Source: Bacillus yapensis (lineage in GTDB: Bacteria; Bacillota; Bacilli; Bacillales; Cytobacillaceae). Taken from it: 64,000 bases of DNA. Each line of letters opens with the position of its first letter. Within the stretch, counting starts at the first letter, position 1. This document shows, in pieces, positions 1-8,304 of this stretch. The notes beneath the pieces were generated by a model. That model saw nothing but the letters and a program-made list of their open reading frames with translations, was not told the DNA's origin and did no database searches. The DNA lies in contig NZ_SUND01000011.1 of the NCBI RefSeq assembly GCF_005280205.1, forward strand, positions 102,631-166,630, given 5' to 3'. The translations under genes were made by a program, and so were the position numbers.

Positions 1-623
1 TGATGAGCAAATCGACCAACATGCCCAAAAACAGACGCATACTCATCGATCTTGAACTCATCTCGAACTTGTTTTCTTACATCTAGAGAGAACAGAAATT
101 TTTCCACATCAATTCCATTCTTCAAAATCGTTGTTGAACCATAATTATTGGCAAATAGCCATTTGGCAGCATCCTCAGAGCATGCAAAGAAATTCGTTGC
201 ACTCGAATGAATCGCTCTTCCAGCAAGCCATTTATAAAATTTTGTAGCAACTCCTCCTTCACTCTCTGTGTTGTGACTATGGGAGATACGTATTGGAATT
301 CTACTTTTTTTTGCTGTACGCAAAATGAGTCCACTCATCTTATCCATATGTGAATGAATAATTCGATATTGGTTATTCTTCTCAAAAAATTGTTTCAACG
401 CTTTTACATATTTAAAGTGTCCCACTTCTGATACATAAGGAATTCGATGAATTCTTCCACCTAATTTCTTGATTTCATCATCAAACTCCCCTTCTTTGCA
501 TGTTAGAAAATCGAATTGTACTTTTGTCCTGTCAATGTTTCGGTATAAGTTCATAATTAAAGTCTCTGCACCACCACGGTTCATATTAACAACGGCATGC
601 AATACCCTTAATGGACTGCCCAC
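1..623 (-). CDS. epsF: EpsF-like glycosyltransferase, 3' end cut by window
   Basis: Reads on the minus strand from a GTG at 623 to the window edge without a stop, so only the N-terminal 207 or so residues are present. The start MGSPLRVLHAVVNMNRGGAE and the later ILKNGIDVEKF are typical of GT4-family transferases, and the opening motif is the one seen in Bacillus EpsF. It should add a sugar to the lipid-linked exopolysaccharide repeat at the inner face of the membrane. GGAGG lies 7 nt before the GTG, and the frame overlaps the end of the epsD-like gene by 16 bp, which implies translational coupling. Assignment to EpsF rather than another GT4 enzyme rests on motif and order. Confidence 0.8.
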   Translation of the reverse strand, partial: MGSPLRVLHAVVNMNRGGAETLIMNLYRNIDRTKVQFDFLTCKEGEFDDEIKKLGGRIHRIPYVSEVGHFKYVKALKQFFEKNNQYRIIHSHMDKMSGLILRTAKKSRIPIRISHSHNTESEGGVATKFYKWLAGRAIHSSATNFFACSEDAAKWLFANNYGSTTILKNGIDVEKFLFSLDVRKQVRDEFKIDEYASVFGHVGRFAH

Positions 624-1762
624 ATAGCATCCTCCAATTCCTCCATATATGTTTCATAAATAACCGCTTTTTGTTCAAGAACTTTTTGAACGCTATTCTT
701 CTCCATCACTTGTTTTCTTCCAAGTAAGCCCATGCTTCTTCTTAATGTCTCATTCTCTGCAAGAACCATTATCCTGTTAGTGAATTCAACGGGATTGTCA
801 TGAGTTATTAACCAACCATTCTTTCCGTCTTGTATCAATTCCCTATGCCCTCGATTTTCAGTCGCTACTACCGGGAGTGCACAGGCCATGGCTTCCATAA
901 TATTTACTGGAAGACCTTCCCTCAAGCTTGATGCTACGGCCAGATCCGACATTTTTAATAAATCACCAATATCAGATCTCAATCCCAGAAAATCCACTTT
1001 ATCGTTAATCCCAAGATTAATGGCTAGATGTTTACAGCTAACTAACATTGGTCCATCCCCAGCAAGCAGTAACCTTGCAGATGGAATCTTATCCTTTATT
1101 AAGGCGAGTGATTCAATAAGTAATTTTTGATTTTTATTCTTATTAAACTCAGCAGCATACAACATTAAGAAATCGTCATCACTGTACCCTCTTTCTGCCC
1201 TTAAAACCGACTTATGAAATTTATGAACAGGTGCAAATAGTTCTGTATCTACTCCCACACCATGAACAAGTTTAATTTTCTTCGCTTTAAATTTATGGGC
1301 TGTTGCGCGGGAATAGTCTTCGTTATTAATCGTTATCAGGCAATCCGTTTGGCTAGCTAAAAGGCGTTCGATCGGATAATAAAGAAGCCAGTTCAAGACA
1401 GGTGCACCATTACAAAAATGAAAACCATGTGCTGTATAAATAACTTTGGTTCCATTTTTTCTGGCCCGAATTGCAGCTAATCTTGATAAAACGCCACCCA
1501 TTGGTGTATGACAATGAATGATCTTATAATCATTCTCCTCAATGATCTTTTTAAGTTCTTTATATGCAGTCAAATTCTCTTTTTTGAAAGGAGATCGTTG
1601 TATGGAAACATCAAATTTTTTATCCACAAAGGGTAATTTTAAGTTTCCAAAGGCCGCAATGTGAACTTCCCATCCCTGTTCCTTAAACCATTTTAAATAA
1701 GGAAGATGGAAAGCTTTAAAGTGATAATCGACAGTCGCACAAAACAACACTTTTTTTTTCAT
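608..1762 (-). CDS. epsD: EpsD-like GT4 glycosyltransferase
   Basis: 384 aa, full length for the family. The N-terminus (KKVLFCATVDYHFKAFHLPY) closely resembles B. subtilis EpsD. Fold GT-B: an acceptor domain with the HCHTPMGGVLSRLAA segment near residue 85, then the donor domain with LLLAGDGP and the EGLPVNIMEAMACALPVVATE nucleotide-sugar site (shown here as two short motifs: EGLPVNIMEA and PVVATENRGH). Role: sugar transfer in biofilm exopolysaccharide synthesis. It lies 14 bp downstream of gtaB and overlaps the epsF-like gene. In B. subtilis epsE sits between epsD and epsF; here nothing does. Confidence 0.85.
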   Translation of the reverse strand: MKKKVLFCATVDYHFKAFHLPYLKWFKEQGWEVHIAAFGNLKLPFVDKKFDVSIQRSPFKKENLTAYKELKKIIEENDYKIIHCHTPMGGVLSRLAAIRARKNGTKVIYTAHGFHFCNGAPVLNWLLYYPIERLLASQTDCLITINNEDYSRATAHKFKAKKIKLVHGVGVDTELFAPVHKFHKSVLRAERGYSDDDFLMLYAAEFNKNKNQKLLIESLALIKDKIPSARLLLAGDGPMLVSCKHLAINLGINDKVDFLGLRSDIGDLLKMSDLAVASSLREGLPVNIMEAMACALPVVATENRGHRELIQDGKNGWLITHDNPVEFTNRIMVLAENETLRRSMGLLGRKQVMEKNSVQKVLEQKAVIYETYMEELEDAMWAVH

Positions 1763-1776
1763 ATTTCTTTCTCCAA

Positions 1777-2655
1777 CTAAAGAATCATCTGTTTTTCAAT
1801 AACAGATGATAGATAATCTAATAATTCTTTTCTAATCTCCTCACGTTGTAAAGCAAAATCAATCGTTGTTTTAATGAACCCGATTTTCTCACCCACATCG
1901 TAACGTATCCCCTCAAAATCATATGCATAAACTGCCTCATACTTATTTAGTTCAGCTATTGCATCCGTAAGCTGTATTTCTCCACCTGCACCTGGTTTTT
2001 GTTCTCTTAATATTCCGAATATTTTAGGGTTTAAAATATATCTACCCATTATCGCTAGGTTTGACGGTGCCTCTTCTTGTTTTGGTTTCTCCACTAAGTG
2101 ATTGACATTGTAAAAACGATCACCAATACAGTTCCCGTCGACAATCCCATATCTAGAAACCTCACTTGGCTCTACCGTTTGAACTCCCAGTATGGAGGCA
2201 TTATATCTCTCATATTGTTCGAGCATTTGCTTTAGGCACGGCTTTTCACCTTGAACAATATCGTCTCCAAGAAGCACAGCAAATGGTTCATCTCCAATAA
2301 ATTTTCGAGCACACCAAATCGCATGGCCTAGTCCTTTTGGTTCTTTTTGTCTTATATAATGAATGTCTACCATTTTTGATGATTTTTGCACTTCATCTAG
2401 AAGGTCAAACTTCCCTTTTTCTAATAAATTTTGCTCTAATTCAAATGAATGATCAAAATGATCCTCTATGGCTCTTTTTCCTTTACCAGTCACAATAATA
2501 ATATCTTCTATGCCGGACTCAATCGCTTCTTCAATAATATATTGAATAGTTGGTTTATCTACAATTGGGAGCATCTCTTTCGGCATAGCCTTGGTTGCAG
2601 GCAAAAACCTCGTTCCTAAACCTGCTGCTGGGATGATGGCCTTACGAACTTTCAT
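1777..2655 (-). CDS. gtaB: UTP-glucose-1-phosphate uridylyltransferase
   Basis: 292 aa, the same length as Bacillus GtaB. The N-terminal nucleotide-binding loop [20 protein letters not shown] (residues 10-29) and the [19 protein letters not shown] segment are diagnostic. It makes UDP-glucose from UTP and glucose-1-phosphate, feeding exopolysaccharide, teichoic acid glucosylation and glycolipids. GAGGAG precedes the ATG. Its place inside the eps operon, between epsC and epsD, is not that of B. subtilis (where gtaB is elsewhere), so this may be a dedicated eps copy; whether the genome has a second gtaB cannot be seen here. Confidence 0.92.
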   Translation of the reverse strand: MKVRKAIIPAAGLGTRFLPATKAMPKEMLPIVDKPTIQYIIEEAIESGIEDIIIVTGKGKRAIEDHFDHSFELEQNLLEKGKFDLLDEVQKSSKMVDIHYIRQKEPKGLGHAIWCARKFIGDEPFAVLLGDDIVQGEKPCLKQMLEQYERYNASILGVQTVEPSEVSRYGIVDGNCIGDRFYNVNHLVEKPKQEEAPSNLAIMGRYILNPKIFGILREQKPGAGGEIQLTDAIAELNKYEAVYAYDFEGIRYDVGEKIGFIKTTIDFALQREEIRKELLDYLSSVIEKQMIL

Positions 2656-2670
2656 TGCTAAAACACTCCT

Positions 2671-4503
2671 CTAAACGGATATTGAAATCATTTTTTGTGG
2701 TTTATTCAAAGTATTAGAATTCGCAAGTTCTAAAAGTTTTTCTCGTAATGTTTCTTTATTTAAACTTGAATAGATTGAAATAATCTCCTCAATTTCTTTT
2801 AAATATATATCTGAACTTTTTCCAATATAAATTTTTGGATATACTTGCTGTTCGTGAACCTCATTCGCATTCAACAACTCCTCAAAAAGTTTCTCTCCAG
2901 GTCTCATTCCTGTAAACTCAATACCAATATCTTCAATCAAGTTTCCAGATAGTTTGATTAGATTTTTGGCCAAATCCACGATTTTTACAGGTTCCCCCAT
3001 GTCCAATACGAATATCTCTCCACCTTGCGCAAGAGCTCCTGCCTGAATGACTAATCTTGATGCTTCTGGTATCGTCATAAAATAGCGAACCATATCAGGA
3101 TGTGTAACCGTAACTGGCCCACCTTTTTCTATTTGTTTCTTGAAGAGAGGAATGACACTTCCTCTACTTCCTAAAACGTTCCCAAATCGGACGGCAACAA
3201 ATTTAGTCTTGCTCTCACTATCCATACTTTGAACAACCATTTCAGCTAGCCTTTTTGTTGCTCCCATAACACTCGTCGGATTTACCGCCTTATCCGTACT
3301 AATCATGACAAATGTCTTCACATCGTTAAAACTTGCTGCTCTGGCCGCATTCATTGTTCCAATAATGTTATTTTTCACCGCTTCTTCAGGATTGCGTTCC
3401 ATTAAAGGTACATGTTTATGAGCAGCAGCATGATAAACGACATCAGGTCTATGTTCATTCATGACAGAAAATATCTTCTTTGCATCTTGGAGATCGGCTA
3501 TTTCTGTCACTAAATCAATAGATGAGTTTCTAAAGCTTTCCTTTAATTCCATTTCAATAGAATAAATACTATTTTCACCGTGTCCCAATAAGATTAATTT
3601 ACCGGGATTGAATTTACATATTTGTCGACATATCTCAGAACCAATAGATCCTCCAGCACCTGTTACAAGTACTACATTATTTGTGATGTACTCTGAGATA
3701 CTATCAATATCTAATTCTATAGGCTCACGTCCTAACAAATCTTCAACATGCACATCGCGAAATTGACTAACAGATACTTTCCCTGTAACAATATCTTCAA
3801 GCATAGGGAGAATTTGTGTTTTAGCTGCTGTTTTTGCACATTCCTTAAAAATAACACTCAATTCTTTCTTACTAAGCGAGGGAATCGCAATCACAATATT
3901 ATCTATTTTTAACTCTTTTACCGTTTTTTCTAGCTTATTAATCCCACCTTTTACTGGAATACCTAAAATATCTAGATAGTGTTTTCTAACATCATCATCA
4001 ATGAAGGCAATAGGCGATAGCTCTGCATCATTACTCCTTAGTAATTGTCTAGCTACCATCGTACCAGCCGAACCAGCACCGACAATCAGAGTGCGTTTTT
4101 TATTATTCTCTTTATTTAACAAGGAGTCTCTTACTATTCTCCAACAAAAACGTGACCCTCCAATTAGGAGCATATGTAATATCCATGTCACTGCCAGAAG
4201 TCGATAAAATACCTCATCCACAAAAATTTGCTGGATGAGTGCTGCCACAATTGTAGAAAAAGTAACCGTTTTTAAGATAATGATTAATTCACCAATACTC
4301 GCATATTCCCATGCTTTTTTATAAAGATGAAATTTAACCGAAAAAATATGATGGCTAATGAGAATGGTTAAGGATGACATGATGATTGGAAATGTAAACA
4401 CATAAAAGGTCGCATTCACTAAAAATTGACCAAAAAAGATGGACGTTAATACGATACACGTATCCACTAAAATAAATATTGATAATCTTTGCCGATATGT
4501 CAT
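2671..4503 (-). CDS. epsC: EpsC-like UDP-sugar 4,6-dehydratase (CapD family)
   Basis: 610 aa. Four N-terminal membrane segments (about residues 8-115), a first Rossmann-like domain with VGAGSAGTMVARQL, then the catalytic short-chain dehydrogenase domain beginning VLVTGAGGSIGSEICRQI near residue 283. STDKAVNPTSVMGATKR holds the catalytic region; as in other long CapD/FlaA1 enzymes a Met replaces the usual catalytic Tyr. It likely converts UDP-GlcNAc to the 4-keto-6-deoxy sugar used for the first sugar of the exopolysaccharide. AGGAGGAGGG precedes ATG. Downstream of the EAR RNA and a 45-aa ORF. Confidence 0.9.
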   Translation of the reverse strand: MTYRQRLSIFILVDTCIVLTSIFFGQFLVNATFYVFTFPIIMSSLTILISHHIFSVKFHLYKKAWEYASIGELIIILKTVTFSTIVAALIQQIFVDEVFYRLLAVTWILHMLLIGGSRFCWRIVRDSLLNKENNKKRTLIVGAGSAGTMVARQLLRSNDAELSPIAFIDDDVRKHYLDILGIPVKGGINKLEKTVKELKIDNIVIAIPSLSKKELSVIFKECAKTAAKTQILPMLEDIVTGKVSVSQFRDVHVEDLLGREPIELDIDSISEYITNNVVLVTGAGGSIGSEICRQICKFNPGKLILLGHGENSIYSIEMELKESFRNSSIDLVTEIADLQDAKKIFSVMNEHRPDVVYHAAAHKHVPLMERNPEEAVKNNIIGTMNAARAASFNDVKTFVMISTDKAVNPTSVMGATKRLAEMVVQSMDSESKTKFVAVRFGNVLGSRGSVIPLFKKQIEKGGPVTVTHPDMVRYFMTIPEASRLVIQAGALAQGGEIFVLDMGEPVKIVDLAKNLIKLSGNLIEDIGIEFTGMRPGEKLFEELLNANEVHEQQVYPKIYIGKSSDIYLKEIEEIISIYSSLNKETLREKLLELANSNTLNKPQKMISISV

Positions 4504-4519
4504 CTTCCCTCCTCCTTAA

Positions 4520-4657
4520 TTAATTTGCACGAACTCTTCTATCTATTGCTTTATTGATTATATTTCTGATCTCCTCTAGTTGTTCTTTATTGGCGTCCTG
4601 TTTAATATACCTAACTGCCTTTTTAATTGATTTAGGAAACTTATCAATTTTGTCCAC
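4520..4657 (-). CDS. Small basic hypothetical protein, 45 aa
   Basis: GTG start at 4657 preceded by GAGGAGAGAG, stop TAA at 4520, 16 bp before epsC. The product is lysine- and arginine-rich with a predicted amphipathic helix in its second half (KEQLEEIRNIINKAIDRR). I do not recognise the family. Its good ribosome binding site and its position between the EAR RNA and epsC suggest that it is translated as part of the eps operon. B. subtilis has no comparable ORF there. It is too short for the call to be certain. Confidence 0.55.
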   Translation of the reverse strand: MDKIDKFPKSIKKAVRYIKQDANKEQLEEIRNIINKAIDRRVRAN

Positions 4658-4739
4658 TTTACTCTCTCCTCATTTTAAAATTAAAGTATTTAAATAATCG
4701 TTCTTGTATCTAAAAACTTTTATTTAAATACTTTAATTT

Positions 4740-4862
4740 ATTGGGGCATCTAACCCCACCTCACACCACACTCTCGACGACTCGCGTCTAAGGTTTTTCA
4801 ACCCACAGCATGATCGAGTGCCTCCTTTGATATAGGCTAGGAGACATCACCGATATTCCTTA
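4740..4862 (-). ncRNA. EAR (eps-associated RNA, epsC motif), processive antiterminator
   Basis: Between epsB and epsC, the exact place of the EAR element in Bacillus eps operons. Minus-strand sequence contains GGCACTCGATCATGCTGTGG, a GGTT-GAAA-AACC hairpin (about 4791-4806) and a GGGG...CCCC hairpin (4742-4757), and CACTC / GAGTG segments that could pair at longer range. Known role of EAR: it acts on the elongating RNA polymerase so that it reads through terminators inside the long eps operon. The match is from memory of the motif plus position; boundaries are approximate. Confidence 0.8.
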
Positions 4863-4911
4863 TAAAATCTTAAATTTTCTTAATAACGAACATTAAAACC
4901 AAAAAAAATAA

Positions 4912-5598
4912 TCATGTTTTTTCGTTTAATATAGTTCCTATTATTCGGGCTTTCGATTGCTCCAAGACTCTTTTTGACTCTATTGCAAGTTCATTCTCTG
5001 TTCTGCCATAAACTAGAACTAGAATGACACCATCAGACCTACTTGCAAAAATATTGGTATCTGTCACTTCCAGAACAGGTGCGGTGTCGTATAAAATAAC
5101 GTCATAATTTTCAATGACAGTATCCATTAGTTCATTCATTTTAATTGAATCAAGTAGTTCTGCAGGATTTTTTGGAATGGGGCCACTTGTTAATACGTCT
5201 AACCTCCCAATCCCTGTTCTTTGTATAGCCATTTCAAGCGTTGAAATTCTATTTAAAAAGTTAGTCAATCCTATTGAATTATCCACTTTAAAAATGGAAT
5301 GTAACGCCGGCCTCCTTAAATTGGCATCAACAATTAAAACCTTCTCTCCTTGTTGAGATAATGACACACCTAGATTGGCTACGATAGAAGACTTTCCTTC
5401 CCCCTGAGATGGAGATGTCACAACAAGTGATTGGTATTTTTTATTAGTAGGAGTAAATTTTAAGTTTGTACGAATCGTCCTATACTCCTCTGATATTTTA
5501 GAGCTAGGGTCTCTATATGTTACAAGTAACCGATTATTTCTTGTCTTTTTTTTACTCCATAATTTATTGTTTGCTTGTTGAAGATTCAAGTGTTTCAC
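4912..5598 (-). CDS. epsB: EpsB-like bacterial tyrosine kinase (CpsD/CapB family)
   Basis: 228 aa. P-loop SPSQGEGKSS (about residue 65), Walker A' VLIVDANLRRP and Walker B VILYDTAPVL identify a BY-kinase. It works with the membrane modulator EpsA to control polysaccharide polymerisation and export. Unlike B. subtilis EpsB, which ends in a tyrosine cluster, the protein ends in ILNEKT with no C-terminal tyrosines. The frame overlaps epsA by 35 bp. GTG at 5598 is used here; a TTG 9 bp further in has a better-placed AGAGGTGA and is an alternative start. Confidence 0.88.
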   Translation of the reverse strand: MKHLNLQQANNKLWSKKKTRNNRLLVTYRDPSSKISEEYRTIRTNLKFTPTNKKYQSLVVTSPSQGEGKSSIVANLGVSLSQQGEKVLIVDANLRRPALHSIFKVDNSIGLTNFLNRISTLEMAIQRTGIGRLDVLTSGPIPKNPAELLDSIKMNELMDTVIENYDVILYDTAPVLEVTDTNIFASRSDGVILVLVYGRTENELAIESKRVLEQSKARIIGTILNEKT

Positions 5599-6328
5599 CT
5601 CTCAAATTTGTACCTTGTTGTTTTCTCCTTCTTAATTGAGTACTTTTATTAGAGATTCTTGAAATGCTACCTAGAACTGGAATTCCTAATAGGTGCTCAA
5701 TCTCACGGTGAGACTTCACTGTATCATCTAATGAATCCAATAAAAAGACTAACCCTAATCCCACAATGACTCCGAAAATAAAACCAATCATGATAAATCG
5801 TTTATGATTTTGATTATTTGGCCCAGGGTTCTCTTTTGCTTCCGACAAAATATTAATATTACCCGGTGATAAAGTAGTATCAGTTTCAGTTTCATCAATG
5901 GAAACATCATTCCCTGAGGTTAGTTCGATAAGATTGGCAAATTCCCGTTGATAAACCCTTGCAACACTATCTGCTATTCGAGCAGCAAGCTTAGGATCAT
6001 TCGCAACAACTGTTATTTCATAGATCTTTGAATCATTTACTGGGGTAATCGTAATTTGGCCACTTAAATTTTCAGGTGACGCTTTTAAATCTAATTCATC
6101 TATTACATGTCTTAAAACAATAGGTTCCTTAAGCAGCTGATTAAGTGTTCCTATTTCCCCTTCTGCTACATTTAAAACAATTTTTATGGAGGATGAATAT
6201 TCTGGGGTCGTAAAATAATAGCTATACACACCTGCTGCTATAGAAAAAATGAATGAAAATACAAAAACAACCCATATTCTTTTTCGAATCGTACCCCATA
6301 TTTTTTTTATATTAATTTCTTTTTCCAT
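5564..6328 (-). CDS. epsA: EpsA-like polysaccharide co-polymerase (Wzz/CapA family)
   Basis: 254 aa from the chosen start. Two membrane segments flank an extracellular loop: about residues 19-39 (VVFVFSFIFSIAAGVYSYYF) and a second just before LDSLDDTVKSHREIEHLLG near residue 195. This Wzz domain activates the partner EpsB kinase and sets chain length. Start: ATG at 6328 has GGTGGA 7 nt upstream; a longer frame from 6343 has no good site. First gene of the eps operon, behind a SigA promoter with a SinR-type operator. Confidence 0.88.
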   Translation of the reverse strand: MEKEINIKKIWGTIRKRIWVVFVFSFIFSIAAGVYSYYFTTPEYSSSIKIVLNVAEGEIGTLNQLLKEPIVLRHVIDELDLKASPENLSGQITITPVNDSKIYEITVVANDPKLAARIADSVARVYQREFANLIELTSGNDVSIDETETDTTLSPGNINILSEAKENPGPNNQNHKRFIMIGFIFGVIVGLGLVFLLDSLDDTVKSHREIEHLLGIPVLGSISRISNKSTQLRRRKQQGTNLRGETLESSTSKQ

Positions 6329-6446
6329 AATCATTTCCACCATTTCTTTAAAGTAGTTTTGTTCTGGTTATGGAACATAATAGCCATGTCACTCTAAAAA
6401 TTTCTCTTGTATTTGCAATATTATATGGGAGTTTTAACTTATCATC

Positions 6447-6475
6447 ATTTTAGTTCTTAATAAAGAACGTGTCAA
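6447..6475 (-). promoter_or_regulatory. SigA promoter of eps operon with SinR-type operator in the spacer
   Basis: Minus strand: TTGACA (6470-6475), exactly 17 bp, TAAAAT (6447-6452). The spacer holds a perfect palindrome GTTCTT-AATA-AAGAAC (6453-6468), two inverted copies of the SinR heptamer GTTCTYT (one exact, one with a last-base change). A second GTTC...GAAC pair lies at 6361-6376, downstream of the start site. SinR is the master repressor of eps in B. subtilis; repression by blocking polymerase binding is inferred. Confidence 0.82.
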
Positions 6476-6649
6476 GGTTTTTTATCTGAAATTTTCATGT
6501 TAGATGTAGTAATTTTCAGCAATTATGCAATATAACACCTTTAGTATATATGTTATTTATCAATTCCTTATACAGAACAGTTTTGGAAAATTATTTACAT
6601 AAAGCCTAGACCAATATATGGGAGTAGTCAAAATAACTAAAACTAAATA

Positions 6650-6669
6650 AGACAAGGATTTCCTTGTCT
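6650..6669 (-). terminator. Terminator of the beta-propeller lipoprotein gene
   Basis: AGACAAGG-ATTT-CCTTGTCT hairpin directly after the stop codon, followed on the minus strand by a T-rich run. It separates the lipoprotein gene from the eps promoter. Confidence 0.65.
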
Positions 6670-6670
6670 A

Positions 6671-7714
6671 TCAATTCTTATTATCAACTCTTAGATGGAT
6701 ACCATGTGGGTTATATCCTACCTCTATTTCTTCTATATATTCATTGGTCTCTAAGTTAATGACTGCTACTTTATTTGAACCGCTCAGAGTAACATATACC
6801 ATCGACATATCCTTATTAAAGGAAATGTGTTTAGGGGCAGATATGTCTTGTATTTTTTTTATAACTTTATCTGTTTGTAAGTCGATTATACTTACGCTAT
6901 TATCATTCTTATTTGTTACAACCATAATGGCCTTCTCCTCATTGATAACAAAATCAGTCACATCTATACCTGATTCTATATCTTTTTCCTTCTTACCGCT
7001 TTTTGTATTGAAAACCTCTATTGCATTATAATTACTAGAAGCTACATAGAGTAGGTTACCATTGGAAATTGTTCTAATGACCATTGGTGAGCCATTGACT
7101 TTATAAGTATGAATGATTTTGTCATTTGAAACAGCATATACTAATAGGTTTTTGTGATCAGAAATATACAATATATCTTCATGTAAATAAGGATAATTTG
7201 TTCTAGCTCCTTCTCCTAAATCAATTTTTCTATTTACCTCTAATCTTACCGTATCGATTACATATACATATTGGTCACCAACTGTCGTAACATAGAGTTG
7301 TTTTTGGTCGTTTGACAATGCTATTCCATGAGGATCTATTCCCACCTCAATTTCCTTTATCATTTTCATTTCTTTTAAGTTGATTACTCCTACACTATTC
7401 CCCTGTCTATGTGTAACAAAAGCTTTCTCATTGGCGAAAACCACATTTGCAGGTCTTTCACCAGTTTTTATTTCTTGAATTACTTTATTTGACGGTATAT
7501 CAATAACTGATATACTATTTTCTTTCTCGCTCGGAACATAAAATTGAACATTATCTTGCGGTAATTCCGTTTCGTCATTAGTTTCATTCTTTATGATTTC
7601 TATTTCCTGTGACCCAATTCGTTGCCTCGTATTATCATCAAAGTTCAGAGAACAACTCGTTAAGGTAAGTAATATTAAACAAACTAACAAAAAGAAAATA
7701 GTAGATCTTGACAT
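6671..7714 (-). CDS. YVTN/YncE-type beta-propeller lipoprotein
   Basis: 347 aa from ATG 7714, which has GAGGGAGGG 8 nt upstream; the open frame runs further 5' but lacks a ribosome site. Type II signal with lipobox LTSC (Cys about residue 21), so membrane-anchored outside the cell. The rest is a run of about seven blades with the recurring pattern 'V.V.DL.T..VI..I..G..P.GI' (for example NSISVIDIPSNKVIQEIKTG). Such propellers are usually binding or scaffolding proteins; the ligand is unknown. No catalytic residues are evident. Monocistronic, upstream of eps on the same strand. Confidence 0.8.
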   Translation of the reverse strand: MSRSTIFFLLVCLILLTLTSCSLNFDDNTRQRIGSQEIEIIKNETNDETELPQDNVQFYVPSEKENSISVIDIPSNKVIQEIKTGERPANVVFANEKAFVTHRQGNSVGVINLKEMKMIKEIEVGIDPHGIALSNDQKQLYVTTVGDQYVYVIDTVRLEVNRKIDLGEGARTNYPYLHEDILYISDHKNLLVYAVSNDKIIHTYKVNGSPMVIRTISNGNLLYVASSNYNAIEVFNTKSGKKEKDIESGIDVTDFVINEEKAIMVVTNKNDNSVSIIDLQTDKVIKKIQDISAPKHISFNKDMSMVYVTLSGSNKVAVINLETNEYIEEIEVGYNPHGIHLRVDNKN

Positions 7715-8011
7715 GTCTATTCCCTCCCTCTGTAAAATTTTGAAAAACCTAAGTAACTTTCTTAAGTACATCATTGAATACATGTGAAAACTAATAAGCA
7801 TTCTTATCTGATGTGTATCCTCCATTTTTATTAACAAAGTCTTTCGACAGAAAAAAATAAATTCCTTCCTAAATGACCTCATTAAATTGAACAGCATTTA
7901 TAAAAATGAATTTCTATCTTCTTAAAACACTTCAATGGAGAATATTTTTGTTAGTGAACAAGAGAATAAAACTGATATAAAATAACTTGTCTAAAAAGAA
8001 GGAGGTCAGTT
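7715..8011. other. Intergenic region between divergent genes, no gene seen
   Basis: AT-rich. Must carry the lipoprotein promoter (minus) and the promoter of the small ORF at 8012 (plus); neither has a clear consensus match. The minus frame is open but shows no ribosome site or protein-like composition. Confidence 0.4.
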
Positions 8012-8134
8012 ATGTATTTTTCTAAAGAGGATTTAATTAATAATATTGTGCCGGATGAACCGGATCCTTCTGCAGCAAAAGTACTTCAAGAAGTCTTATG
8101 CCGTCAGTTTGGTGAAATTCGAACAATGAAGTAA
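8012..8134 (+). pseudogene. N-terminal remnant of a manganese-catalase-family gene (40 aa)
   Basis: Excellent ribosome site (AAGGAGGT) 7 nt before ATG. The 40-aa product contains EPDPSAAKVLQEVLCRQFGE, which resembles the N-terminus of Mn-catalase / CotJC-like proteins (DPNAA..VQELLGG.FGE.S), whose chains are normally about 190-300 aa. Here TAA follows at residue 41 and nothing similar is found downstream. Either a truncated pseudogene or a retained short peptide. The Cys and Arg at positions where the family has two Gly (LGG to LCR) argue for decay. Confidence 0.6.
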
Positions 8135-8143
8135 TTTTTGCTT

Positions 8144-8180
8144 AAGCCCTTTGTGTGAAGGGATTTGACCTTTTATCTAG
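8144..8180 (+). terminator. Weak terminator-like hairpin
   Basis: CCCTT-TGTGTG-AAGGG followed by an imperfect T-run (TTTGACCTTTT), just after the Mn-catalase remnant. Confidence 0.4.
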
Positions 8181-8304
8181 TCGACCTATGAGAGAGTTAA
8201 AACGCTGATCTCCCTTTCAATCTTAATAAAGCAATATGTTATAGTTATTCTGTAGTAATCTGCTAGAAAGCTTAATAATTTGACTTCATATCGGAGTGAT
8301 AAAC

